Origin: Saussurea involucrata
Lineage: Eukaryota; Streptophyta; Magnoliopsida; Asterales; Asteraceae
Assembly (NCBI GenBank): GCA_033807775.1
Contig: CM066320.1
Coordinates: 182,081,784 to 182,145,783, forward strand
Length of the DNA stretch: 64,000 bases
Direction: 5' to 3'
Both the position numbers and the translations under genes were made by a program. The notes under the pieces were generated by a model. The model ran no database searches and had not been told where the DNA came from. It saw only the letters and a list, made by a program, of their open reading frames with translations. Shown here one piece after another: positions 1 to 11,417 of the stretch; the first letter of the stretch is position 1; each line of letters starts with the position of its first letter.

Positions 1-540
1 GAAATACGCTTCGTTTGTTTTGAATTCAAGCAATTTAACACCGAAAGTGGTTGCTAAAATAACGCCAAAAATGGCGTTATCATTGGGTTGTTCAAATGTG
101 TTCAACCAGACCAACCCAACCCGTGCAGCCCTACCCGCGAGAGTGACACTGTCACTTTCGCCCAAAATGTACCGTGGGCTAAGTTTTCTATGCGAAAGTG
201 ACATGCTAAAGTGTCAGTGTCACTTTCGCATGACACTTTCGCCCAAAAGGTGTCGAACACTATTTTGGTCATAACATCTTCGTTTTAGCTTCGATTTTGC
301 TCTAAATAGATCCGTTAGACTCGTAATTGAATTCTTCATCCAAAAAGACTAAAATCTAGGATCTCAACCTAAAATCATATTTCCTCTATTTCTCTTAAAA
401 GATCAATTTCTACACTAACTTGAAATTGTACTTACCCAAAAACTACAGGTGTTACAGTAGGATGGAAAGGATATTTGAGGAATGGTATCAGTGTTGATTT
501 GAAGTATGGATAGGGATAAGAGGAAATGTATATGATCGTT
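1..540. other. Unassigned AT-rich DNA with a TCACTTTCGC cluster
   Basis: No gene is supported. Between about 140 and 250 the decamer TCACTTTCGC and its complement recur several times in both orientations, giving short inverted repeats. This may be the end of an unrecognised DNA transposon. The rest is low-complexity AT-rich sequence. Confidence 0.4.
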
Positions 541-1229
541 TAGGTAGTGTTTGGTATGCATACTTGATTGGAAAAGACTGGATAGGACAGAACTGGACAT
601 GATTGGACATGACAAGATAGTAGGGTTGAACAGGACTGGACGAGACTGAACATGACAGAACAACTGTTTGTCTGGTGCTTGGTATGACTAGGACCGGACA
701 GGACACGACAGAACTAGAGAAGTCCCCTTTTCAAAGTTATTTAATGATTTTATAGATCATATATTGGTTATAATTAACACAAACAAAGTAAATAATTTAA
801 TTTATAAACATTTTTAAACAAATTCATCTACATAAATACATACATATATAATTGTTCCAAAAATGAATGAAAATTTTGGTATAATTGATGGTAGTTTCAA
901 AAATCCGATTCATACAAAGGAGAAATTATGTTTTGTAGTGATGGTGGTCGACAGTGGTAGTGGTGGTGGCGTTGAACGGTGGTGGTTGGTAGCTGACGGT
1001 GGTTATGGTGGTGGCGATGAACGATGGTGGGTGGTGGCCGATGGTGTTTGTGGAGATGATGATAGACGGTGGTCGACGGTGGTAGTCGGTGGTCGACGGT
1101 GGTTGCAGAGGTGACGGAGGAGGTTATTGCAGTGGAAGGGAAGGTCGAGGTAGTCGACGGTGGCTACCGGTGGTGGGGGCGGTCGCGACTAGCGATGGTG
1201 ACCACTAAAACGAATATCGTATTAAGGTT

Positions 1230-1281
<52 letters not shown>

Positions 1282-1522
1282 CAAACGAGTGTTAATTAGT
1301 AATATCTTAGTCTCTGTCTCATTCTTGTCCCATCTTATTCCACCTATTTTGGTGGAACAAAAAAATGCCTTTTTTGTCCCACCTTGTCCTAGCTCTTGTC
1401 TCTGTCTCATGTCACGCCAAACGTGGGACAGTGACTTCTTGTCCTGTCCCATGTCGCGCCAGATGTGCAACAATGAGTTTTGTCCATCCTGTCATGTCCA
1501 GTTCCATGCACCAAATGCAATC
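541..1522 (+). mobile_element. Nonautonomous DNA element with GGACA repeats, copy 1
   Basis: The left end carries many GGACAGGACA-like repeats (about 575-715). The centre is a GGTGGTCGACGG minisatellite (about 945-1200) followed by a CA/TA tract. The right part has TGTCCCATGTCGCGCC-like sequence and a TTGGTGGAACA block. The same parts, in the same order, recur at 5574-6162 and, inverted, at 31025-32063, so this is one dispersed element family. The ends share an imperfect inverted motif around GTTTGGTA, which suggests a hAT-like or related TIR element; I see no clean target duplication. It has no coding capacity. Boundaries are estimated from where similarity between copies stops. Confidence 0.65.
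1230..1281. repeat. (CA)n(TA)n microsatellite
   Basis: An uninterrupted CA tract runs directly into a TA tract, inside the GGACA-repeat element. Confidence 0.95.
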
Positions 1523-2921
1523 TTATTGGCCTGTTCAAGTCAAGGTTTGAAATAGTAGAATTTGCAAACCAATGATCAAATTTGGAACTGTGTGTTATGG
1601 AAAAACAAATATGTTGTGAAACACATGTACCAAAGGTTGGTGCAAGGGTGAGAAACCGACCACTAGTCAAAAACAGTACGCCATTGAGGAATTGATGTAA
1701 ATGAAAAAAGTATGACCTTGTTAAAGTGAATAACCTTCATGAGTTGCATGGTGTTGTCTTAATGAGCTGCATAAGTTAACTCTTATTAAAATTATATACA
1801 TGTGCATGATGAGTTTCTTGTGTTAGAGAATAAATTGACCCATGTAAGCGTGTAATCTGTGTCTTGGAGAAACTGCAAGCTTATTTACATTGTATAATGG
1901 AAACTTTGACCTTGTTCATTGTAAACTATTTCATCTCTTTCAAACCGATTTAACCTTTATTGTGGAAGTTATGGCAACATTCAGTTTCATAGTTTTTATA
2001 ATTAAAACCAGTATGGACATGTTGTTGTCATACCAATGAGTGTGATTCAATGTAAGATGATTTCTCCTGGAGTTTTTTAATCACACGAGAAAAGTTTCAT
2101 TGAATACATTTTTTATTCTTGTCAACATTGATTTGGTTAGACAAAGTTGTGTTTTATCGTGGTGTTACATGTGAGCGATCATCGAGATCGTTGTGCATGA
2201 CTATTCAACTATAATGGTGTTGTGTCATGCATACTCGAGTTTATTTCATGGTGTCATATTCATTCAAATTTTCAAATGTATAAAATGATCTCAATCATTG
2301 TGTCCACACACATGAAGGTTATGAACTCATTAGTAATTAGGCTATGGAGAAATTGCAATTAAACGTAAGGAAATGTTTCGAGATCTGATATTTGTTGGTT
2401 GAGCCATTATGGTCGATTTATGACCTTGGTGTTCCCATTAGGAAGAGCGATGGATAATGGAAATATCAAATATTGAATTTAGTAATGTTCTTATTGTTGA
2501 AGCTCTAAATTATTGTTTCGTATTTTTGGGGTGTGGTTGATTGAGAGTGATTGCATCCGGGATAAAGATAGAAGTTCCAGGATACTTCTGGTAGTAGCAT
2601 GATAATGGTAACAACCTAATATTATGATAAAATGCTAGCGGAGTCGAGTCTGAAATTTTTGATGGGCTTGTAATTAGACTACGTGCCAATGAAGTCCTAT
2701 GCCTCCGTCAAGTGAGGACTGTGGAAATTTGGTTGACGTACACACTTTCTCAAAAACCCAAATGCATCCCAGTCAACCGTAGATGAGCTCTAGGGTCTCC
2801 CCCTCTTGAACGGACGCTACCTCTCCGTGATCTCAAAATAGTGACGACTATCTACCCACCATACCAATGACTCATCCACAAGCGTCAGTACGATCCTTCC
2901 CGCATGGCCTCTTTCCAGGCT
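1523..2921. other. Unclassified non-coding DNA
   Basis: No long frame, RNA gene or diagnostic element end is visible on either strand. It is probably old retrotransposon debris, but I cannot place it in a family. It ends at the target duplication of the SINE. Confidence 0.4.
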
Positions 2922-2937
2922 AGCATACTTAAAACTT

Positions 2938-3104
2938 TTTTTTGGGAAGGGTATCCCAGGCACAACCCGGACTAATCCCTGACAAATTTGAAACTTAAAG
3001 ACGTATTATCAATGTTAAGGACGTCTGGGATCGAACCCTGGGTAGATGGGATATTCCACCACATCACCCAGGGCGATCAACCACTGCACTACAACCTGAT
3101 TGAC
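2938..3104 (-). mobile_element. tRNA-derived SINE, copy 1
   Basis: Read on the minus strand, the element begins with a tRNA-like head. Box A resembles TAGTGCAGTGGTT and box B is GGGTTCGATCCC, together an RNA polymerase III internal promoter. It ends in a short A tail (a T run on the plus strand). A perfect 16-bp target duplication, AGCATACTTAAAACTT, flanks it at 2922-2937 and 3105-3120, as expected of LINE-assisted target-primed insertion. A second copy of the same family lies at 29527-29712. The design resembles plant Au-type SINEs; the family name is not certain. Confidence 0.92.
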
Positions 3105-3120
3105 AGCATACTTAAAACTT

Positions 3121-3419
3121 CTTACATTACTATTTAAAATTTAGCTTACTTAAATATTTTAACTATTTAAATTTGATAAAAAAAACTTACCTCCGACACA
3201 TTGAGGAACTCCATGCAACTACCCAAAGTAGGCCTTGACCCCTATCCCACTTAACAACCCTGGGTACCTTGTTCACGTACGAAAAACAAACGAAAAACAA
3301 AGTGGTGATAGGAAATATCTCCAAAATCCATATATGTTAATTAAAATATCAAGCCTTGTATTAGTAAATTGCAAAAAATCGAATAGTAAGTTAACGAACC
3401 TTAAATGTGGATAAAAATC
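3121..3419. other. Non-coding AT-rich spacer
   Basis: No coding or RNA signal is seen between the SINE target duplication and the decayed DUF1985-like gene. Confidence 0.4.
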
Positions 3420-4075
3420 TTGTAAGCGTTAACTTTCGTTTATGGTCATTGCGCTTCCAAATAGCACCATTCATCTATTTAAAGACGGGTCCCCATGAAA
3501 ACCGGTTCCAAACTCTAAGATCCTCTATAGCCTGTAGAAGTGTATCGTTTACCACCAAATGACCCCGACGACCATGTAATCCGACCTCGACCATCATCAA
3601 CAGACATACTCAGACAATATCCTCATCCTAGAGTGGATCGAAACACCCATATTGTATCTCGATAATATCAAACACCTTCTAGAGATCTTGGACCCTTAAC
3701 AAACCAGTTCGATGTCTGGAAATACCCTATCCATGAAAGAGTTACGATGTGGCTTCAGTAGGGTAAAGTCAAGTCCAAAATGGAGTCTGGTCATCAGACA
3801 AAACTCCTCCCACCCGTAACGTAGCAAATGCTCGTCAACCTCAAACCACATCTCGTCGTTTCGTGCATTTTCCGTGTGTCTACAAAAACACATGGATGAT
3901 AAAGAGGTATCCACTGGTGTTGGTAATGTCCAACCATGGAACAAAACAAGTCAACCTAAATAAGGCCAACCTAGAGGGAAAATCAGCAAGCTTGGCTAAT
4001 ATATCAGTAAAGAAAGCGAAAACATAGGGGTTGGAGATGTTTAGAACGATAGTTGTTGATTGGCGTATTATCATT
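3420..4075 (-). pseudogene. Decayed DUF1985-type (Ulp1-associated) transposon gene
   Basis: The minus strand, in shifted frames, carries the order expected of plant DUF1985 proteins. First comes a helical stretch with ISNPYVFAFFTDILAKLADF. Next is a WF..DEHLLRYGWEEFCLMT block, matching the usual inner motif of a hydrophobic strand, then R(Y/F)..(R/E)EF.L(V/I)TGL. Near 3530-3560 is LLQAIEDLRVWNRFSWG, the tryptophan-glycine block that normally follows. Stops and frameshifts break every frame. Such domains occur in host-like genes carried by MULE (Kaonashi-type) and CACTA transposons, often with a Ulp1 cysteine protease domain; no protease part is visible here. The assignment rests on motif resemblance only. 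Confidence 0.55.
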
Positions 4076-5573
4076 TGGTTTAAACATCTTATTGCTATAT
4101 TTCAATTGTATTTTACCTTGTTTAAACACAACCTGCTCAATCCGAACAATTTGGGTTGAGTTAGGTTTGACTTTTGTTGGGGTTGTGTTCACCTTGTTTA
4201 AACACAACCTGTTAGTTTCCCTATTTGCAAAAGAACTCATAACTCTTTATTTACTTCTTAAAAATCTAAGTTCGTTTAAACTTAAACTCATAACAGATCG
4301 AATGTGTCAAACACAATAAAATTAACTATTTCAACTTGAAAAATCATAATAACAAAATTACAACATATTCAAACAATATAATTTTATGTCCTACAAAAAT
4401 AATTACTACAAAATAATGTTGGAAATAGATAATAGGTCTGCTTTGACCATGTGGGCATTGATGATGTTTTGGAAACAAATGGGGTCATAATGTTATCATT
4501 TATGTCATTTTATTGTTTCTTCACCTTCATATCACATGAAGGATTCCTTGTTACACAAAAAAGTGTGTCTGACCCACCTTTCTAGGGTCAAATCTTTTTA
4601 TTTTGTTTGGGAAATTGCATTATTTATAACCAAAAAATCCAAACCTTTTCATGTTAAAATTATTATTTTATTAAAGACATTTAATGAATAAAGTTTCTTA
4701 ATATTTTAATATTTTTTGTTGAACATCTTCACTTCAAATAACTAAGTTCCTTAATATTTTTTTTTAAAAAAATTAATGAAGTTTTAAATTTGGTTACTCT
4801 ATTATCTTAATCCAAAAAAACTAGATGTAACTGCTTAGGAAGATTTTTAAGTAAAAAATATGTTCTATCATTTTCAAGCTCTACGTCATTCAAACGCTCA
4901 TACCCAATGCCATCAATCCCCTCACCACCTCTTCATCCCGTCACCGATCACTCTCTATCACCCCCATCAACATCGTTGGCTCATGAAGTCGATCTCCTTT
5001 TTGATCGTTTGTTTTTGTTTTTCTCCATTTTTTATTTGTCTATTGGTACTCTATTAAATTGTTGTAAAAGAGAGGAATCAAATGACAAAAAAAGGATTAA
5101 AAAGGTGGAGATCTGTGGCACGGGCCAAGGACATTGATAGGGCAGCAAGGGGGAGCGATGTTGTTCGGTGGAGGAGTTTGAGTGGCGTACGGTTTAGGAA
5201 TGGTAAAATCGGTTTTTAAGTTTTTTTTCGCTTTAAAACCTTCATAGCCGGTTATAGGTAGATAACTCGAGTTAAAATGATGTTAGTACCTAATTTTTAA
5301 AAGTTTAATGACTTATTTATTCAAAAACGTTGTTCAAGAAAAAATAATCCAGAATGAGAAAATACAGTGATCTATTAACTTGGAAAAACGTTTAAGAACT
5401 TAATCATTTAAAATAAAAAAACTCAATAATTTATTATTTTAAAAAAATGTATTAACTTAATTATTTAAAATAAGAAAGTTTGTAAATTTATTTTTGAAAT
5501 TTTCCTATATTAAATAACTTGTAAAAAGAACATACGTTCATTTGATTTGTATTTTAGAATATGTAGTTTAAGG
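4076..5573. other. Unclassified non-coding DNA
   Basis: AT-rich, with poly-A/T runs and a short direct repeat around TTGTTTAAACACAACCTG (about 4119 and 4196). No gene or element end is supported. The short frames near 4860-5137 have low-complexity composition and no recognisable domain. Confidence 0.4.
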
Positions 5574-5878
5574 GTGCGTTTGGTTGCAGGACAGGACAGG
5601 ACAGAACAGAACAGCTGTCCAGCGTTTGGTAGAACATAACTAAACTGGACAGAACAGAACAGGACTGACAAAATGATCAATTTACCCCCAGTGGGTTATT
5701 TAGTGGTGGTGGTGGTGGCGACGGTGGTGGTGGCGACGGTGGTGGTGGCGGCAGTGGTGGTGGTGGTGGCGGCGACGGTGGTGGTGGTGGTGGCGGTGGT
5801 GGTGGTGGTGGCGGTGGTGGCGGCGGTGGTGGTGGCGGCGGTGGTGGCGGCGGTGGTGGTGGCGGCGGTGGCGGTGGT

Positions 5879-5916
<38 letters not shown>

Positions 5917-6162
5917 TGGTGGTGGTGGCGGTGGCGGTGGCGGCGGTGGTGGTGGTGGGAAACAAAGAAGAAGAAGAAGGGGGTATTTTTGTCAAAAAGC
6001 TCCTTGTTCCACTTAGTTCCATGGTTTTTGGTGGAACACATGTGTTCCATGTTTGTTCTACTTAGTTCTGTTCTGTTCCATCTTAAGTCACGGCAAACAT
6101 GGGACAAAAGTCCTTGTTCTGTTCTGTTCCTCTCTTGTTCCACAACCTAACGCAACCTAAGA
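5574..6162 (+). mobile_element. Nonautonomous DNA element with GGACA repeats, copy 2
   Basis: The shortest of the three family members. Its left end starts near GGGTGCGTTTGGTTGC and runs into GGACAGGACAGGAC repeats; the right end is near TTCCACAACCTAACGCAACC. The two ends are imperfect inverted repeats of each other. The centre is a pure GGTGGC-type minisatellite, followed by the shared TGGTGGAACA and GGGACAAAAG blocks. Confidence 0.65.
5704..5957 (+). repeat. (GGTGGC)n G-rich minisatellite
   Basis: About 250 bp consists almost only of GGT, GGC and occasional GAC triplets. All six frames stay open simply because of composition, so the long Val/Ala, Thr/Ala and His/Arg frames here are not genes. 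The strong G/C strand bias could allow G-quadruplex formation on the plus strand. Confidence 0.95.
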
Positions 6163-7440
6163 GAACATATTTTAGAATTTATCTATACTATATTATAAAG
6201 TATTTATAAAAAAACTATTAAAAACAACTCCTAAAGCTTCATGTACCGTTATTTAATGTTAATTACTTAAAATCTCCTAAAAGCAACTAATAAAGCTTTA
6301 TGTACCGCTTTTAATATTAATTACTTGATTAATACTTATCTCTAACACCCTTCAAATTCTTAAACCGTGGACTCTTATTAATTATTCCTTATCTCTAACC
6401 ACTTTCAAATCCTCAAATCATGAACTCCTTAAAAAGCGTCATTCTTTAAACAAATTTATAAAAAAAACATGACCGTTTTCTCAAAACCACACGTTAAAAT
6501 AAATTAGAACATTAAAATTGAGATATATTGCGCTGCATTGCGCGAATAGACTTCTAGTAATTTGAAAAAATGGCTATTGTCTTAAGCTAATATTGACGAG
6601 GTGGTAATTAAAATTGACGTGATAGGCGAAAATTAAAAACGTGCCCTGGCCAGGTGTAGTCTGTGCCATCGCACAGGGCATCAAAGCTCAATGGAGCATT
6701 AAGTTGTCATCTATTACAAGTTTTAGGTTTAATAACTTGGGAATTGGACAACTAAGTTTTTACTATAAAAACAAACCAAAGCCTAGTAGTGGTGGATATC
6801 TTAATGCACATCGTGAACCAGAGAACGCCCAACGTTTCAACAACTAAAGCCAATTTCTATTTAGCATTTTAATGAACAAACAAATTTTCTTAATGAACGA
6901 ATATGATCACCAAAAGTTCCGTTTGTTTACGTTTGTTTAACATCATAACAAATGAACATTAACGGACATATTTTTTTACGAATGAACAAGAATATAAAAA
7001 TTCTGGTTGTTTACCGTTCGTGTTCGTTCGGTTAAGTTAAACGAACGAACAAGAACACAAAAACTTTCAGTTTTTACGTGTTCATTTGTTTGTTCGGTTA
7101 TGTTAAACGAAAGAACACGAACAAGGCTCCGTTCGTGTTCGTTTTGCATATTGAAATTTGCAATCCACATGAGCACATCATTGTATCAGCACAAGTTTAA
7201 TCCTTTTTATCATTTTATATTTTGTAATTCGGAGTTTTGGTTTTTATGTCCCCCTCTGTATCTTTTAATTATAATTAATAAAAATATCGTGGGGATGAGA
7301 CACCTAGCTTGACCAGGTTCCAAAGCCTTTAAAAATTCGCAAGTTTCGTCATTTCAATTGCTTAAAAATTAGGCTTATGGGCATTTTTTAGTATTTCGCA
7401 CAGGGCATCAAAAACCCTAAGACCGGCCCTGGTGATCTGA
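6163..7440. other. Non-coding DNA with dispersed repeat fragments
   Basis: Two fragments of one dispersed repeat (CGCACAGGGCATCAAA and neighbouring bases) lie in direct orientation at about 6668-6690 and 7395-7415. The second ends in the hAT-like motif AGACCGGCCCTG. Between them, 6850-7160 is dense in AACGAACAAGAACACG motifs in both orientations, typical of transposon subterminal arrays. No gene is supported. Confidence 0.4.
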
Positions 7441-8130
7441 TGGCCATTGCCATCGCAACCGTCCCTCCAACTAGTAGCGATCTCACCACTCCTTCCTCCT
7501 CCTAGAGATGGTGAAATGGTCCAATCTAATTCAGAACCGATGGAGAATCGAGATCGAGACTGGCTTGGGACTTGTTCGACCCGGAATCGTTTGGGACCGA
7601 TTTTAGAGCTCGCCGGTTCTTTACAGGTTACGATTTTTCACCGAAAACAAGCCCGGTTATTGGACCAACCCGGGACCGGTCCAATTTTTTATTTAAAATT
7701 ATTTAATAAATTTATTTATTAATGTATTTTTAAGTATATTTTTAAATTTATTTTAAATGTATTTTTAAGTATATTTTTAAATTTGTTTTAAATGTATTTT
7801 TAAGTGTATTTAATTGAAGACCTAAATGTATATTTAAATGTATTTTATTAAGTGTTATAATAAAATCGTATTTTTTAGTGTATGAGGTTGACCCAATTAT
7901 AAAATTTTAAAGTATATTTGATTGACAAATAACAAAAACGTATTTTGTTTAGTTATTTGATTGCCCCAATTATAAAAAAATATATTTGTTAGTGTATTTG
8001 ATTGATAAAATTCTTAAAAAAATAAGTAAGACCGAATTGGGCCTGGCCCAGGACCCGTCCTCATAACCGGGTCTTCGTATTTAGATCAGGACCGGATCAT
8101 TATTTAGGACCGGGATTGATTTGGGTCTGG
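7441..8130. other. GGGACCGG-rich dispersed repeat, host of the Gypsy insertion
   Basis: Sequence rich in GGGACCGG/CCGGGACC-type words flanks the Gypsy element and resumes directly after it (16224-16396), so the two halves were once continuous. No coding frame is convincing. AT-rich internal repeats (TAAATGTATTTTTAAGT) lie at about 7715-7870. Confidence 0.5.
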
Positions 8131-8135
8131 CCCGA

Positions 8136-9946
8136 TGTAACGTCCCATTTTCATAAACATACGACAACATAACATAAGCATTCGGATTACATAAATAGAC
8201 TAGTCTTTTAAACATCAGTGAACTAAACTAGGCAAAATTGACAGCGGAAGTCTCTACATTCCACAGCCGAGCACTAACTGAAACTACCAAATCCGAAACT
8301 GGAGTCATCTCTAAGCTCCAAGCCTCTCTCATCTCCTTTCCTAGTTCTTACTGGAAGAACCTGTTACGCGCTTACCTGAAAATGGTTTAGTTTTGAAAGC
8401 GAGGGTTAGACCAAAAGGTCTAGTGAATTCCCTCCAAAAACAACATATTTAAACAGTTGGAAAACATTTGAAAGATTTATAAGTAACTGTAACACATCAT
8501 CAAACATGGTACTGCACTGTGTTGTGGATCACATAACATATTGCGATCAGGGCCCCAGCAGACTCCCTTCACGCCATTTGGAATCCCCGCGGATTCCCCT
8601 CTACCGAATAGAATGAAAACAAATTCCACCCTACCGGTCTATCATACATAACCAAGAGTCCTAAGACCCCGAGAACCTCTCTTTGATCCCACAGTGCAGA
8701 CCGACTCCACATAGTGTACACATATGTTCATGCAACATGTAAAATATGCTTTTCATAACTCGTATCCTTCATAGTGTCATGCTAAAACATCCCTTTCATT
8801 TAAGATAAGATCATTCGTGGAAAATCATGCATATCATTTCATACTTTTCATGTCAATAAACCATGCTCAGTAAAAGAAACATTTATCACTTCGCGTCATA
8901 AAAGGGTTAGGGAACTCACCTGATTGCAGTTACTTTCCTACTCGCGTGCTTCGTTCCGACTTGCTCTTAAACCTAAAGCATAACGTAACAAATTAAATCA
9001 GTGTCTACTGACTTAAGCTTCTTAGGCTTTTCCTTTGTTCCAACCTTAACTAATTAATTATAACTAGCACTTACGAACTGGGCCCTTACTATCTAGTTTA
9101 GGCCTTTAAATGAATTAAGCCCAAAAAACTTAACTCTAAGCCCAACAGGACCTAAGTAAACTCTCGGCCCGAACAACCAGCGGTCCAGCATTTGATCTCG
9201 GCCCGTAGGCATCTCAGCCCAACTGCAACACTTGCGGGACTCGACCCCAAGTCCCGGTACGACTTCTGGTCTCGGTATGTGCCTAATCCCGGTACTTCCT
9301 AGTCCCGGTACATGCCTAGTCCCGGTACATGCCTAGTCCCGGTACTTGCCTAGTCCCGGTACTTGCCTAGTCCCGGGAGTCCCCGACTCCCGGTACCCTT
9401 GGGTCCCGGTACTAAGACTCCCGGTGCCCTTGGGTCCCGGTACTTCTACGATTACAGGCAAAACTCGAATACCACAAACTAACATCTATGGATTTCTCTA
9501 CTGATATTTTCTCAATCAAGATTATTAGGTGACTTTCCCCTACTAATTTGGTTGCAAACAGAGCCAACCCTAATCCGTTACCCATTAAATTTTAGGGTTT
9601 AGACCTATTTACTCTCTTAACATCAGTTCACAGCTTACAACAAGAGATTTGAACACTAATTGATTTATCGACGAGCTATGAGGTAGAATGATAGCATAAC
9701 AGAAGGATTTACTTACCAAAACGGAGCTCCACATGATTTAGCTGCCGAGTTCGCTCTACCCGCCCTCTATCGCGATTTCTTCTCAGACGACACCATGATT
9801 GAAATTGAATGATCAGTATTCAATACCTAGGGTTTTGGTCCCTACTTATAACTTTCAGACTTTGCAACCAAGTCCCTCAACAATACTTTCAGTTCTTTCA
9901 TTCCTGCCACAAAACTTCTAAACCTTTTAGAATTTGGGTTATTACA
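8136..9946 (-). repeat. 3' LTR of the Gypsy-like element (1811 bp)
   Basis: Left-hand LTR, the 3' LTR because the element is on the minus strand. It is 48 bp shorter than its partner, a difference fully explained by two tandem-repeat units. A minus-strand TATAAG lies near 9842-9850, a plausible promoter TATA box. Confidence 0.95.
9270..9452. repeat. TCCCGGTAC tandem repeats inside the LTR
   Basis: Four 17-bp units of the type TAGTCCCGGTACATGCC are followed by variant units and one copy of a 31-bp unit that starts ACTAAGACTCCC. The partner LTR (about 15505-15722) has five 17-bp units and two 31-bp units. Confidence 0.9.
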
Positions 9947-11376
9947 ACACTCCCCCCTTAAAAGAATTCCGTCCCCGGAATTCCTCATTGGAACAGATGC
10001 GGTTATCTAGCCCACACTAAAACTGACACCTCCCCAAGGCACTGCCACTTCTGACTCAGCCAACACTTCATTACATTCGAAACATGGAACATTGGATGCA
10101 TTCCCTTCAGTTCTTACGGTGCTCTAACTCGCTGTCTGCTGTTCCTATTCGAGCAGTCTTAACGGTAGGAGATTAAATAAGGTTTCTCAAGCATCTTTAC
10201 TTCCCTTAAGGAGGAACCCGACGGACAACCCCCACTACAACGAGATTCAATTTCTAAGAAACAGTCACTCACTTGACAGTTTGGCAAAAGGCCAACCTTG
10301 TACATCCCAATAACTCCCACTCCCGAGTTCCTTCATCTAATCACAACACACAACCTTGCACCACCCAACCATCGTCTAGGTAAATAACACGTCCCTTTGT
10401 AACGTCCCATTCCTCTGACCACCTAGACCACCGTTCGTTAAACATTCCTCACATCCTCACTACGTCACCAACCCACACTTATATATATAACTAAGAGTAG
10501 GAACCTCCAAGCCCACCGTCGAAGTGTTCACCTACTCACATTTAACCTATACTGAAATACATCAGTCCCTCTCGGGATGCCACATTCGTCCATTCATATA
10601 AAACATAACACCGGTTATCCTCACTCCACTGGAAGGAGTAACCATGGGCACACCATACTATTCTCACTATCTTAATCACTGCACGACCAATTCGTTTAGA
10701 CATCTCTCACAAAGTCACTACTTAACTCATTCAGTTGCCTCATCCACTTCTTTCCTGCACGAGTTCATACACCATTCTCTTCCTCAACACTCTTTCCAAA
10801 AGTTCGCACGCTTATCAGTGACAATCTACACAACACTGCACCTCTCGGCATTACTGTCAAGCTTACTACTTCCAACTTACCCACTTATTTCGACATACGG
10901 TCTTCACCTCCCCACGCTAGCATGGAGCAACGCCCACCAAACATTAATTGCCCCTCTCTCCTGATCTGTCCGCATGCTGGTACCACCTTCACAGTACTTG
11001 CTTAACCAAACAGTTGCACCAAAATCCTAACTTAAGGCATTCAACTAAGTCGTCTCGAAACGACACCAGTATTCGACGTCACTATACATTCTTTAATCTC
11101 CAACTTTTATATTCTCAGACGAATCTTTCACCAAAAGCAGCAGCTCACATTCTTTGAGGAGTTCACACCTATTCCACCTCATCTTGACTAATATACCCTC
11201 ATCCTCTTCAAACTTCCAGTGACCCCGAAGTATGTTTCTTAGTAGTGTCCCCTATTTACTCTAATAATCCACCCCCCTTGGATTCCCTAATACAAACGAA
11301 TCTATGAACTCAGGAACACCCCGAAACTCGGGTTCCACAATTCTTTCGGCTAACCACCATGATCATATAATCAGAC

Positions 11377-11379
<3 letters not shown>

Positions 11380-11415
<36 letters not shown>
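11380..11415. repeat. (TA)n microsatellite
   Basis: About 18 uninterrupted TA units inside the Gypsy interior. Confidence 0.95.

Positions 11416-11417
<2 letters not shown>

Noticed and set aside
5673..6143. Three long overlapping frames (Val/Ala-, Thr/Ala- and His/Arg-rich)
   Set aside because: They result from the GGT/GGC triplet array, which has no stops in most frames; the composition is not that of a protein.
7447..7722. 91-codon frame with a Pro/Leu-rich start
   Set aside because: It lies within the GGGACCGG dispersed repeat that hosts the Gypsy insertion; no domain and no homology was recognised.
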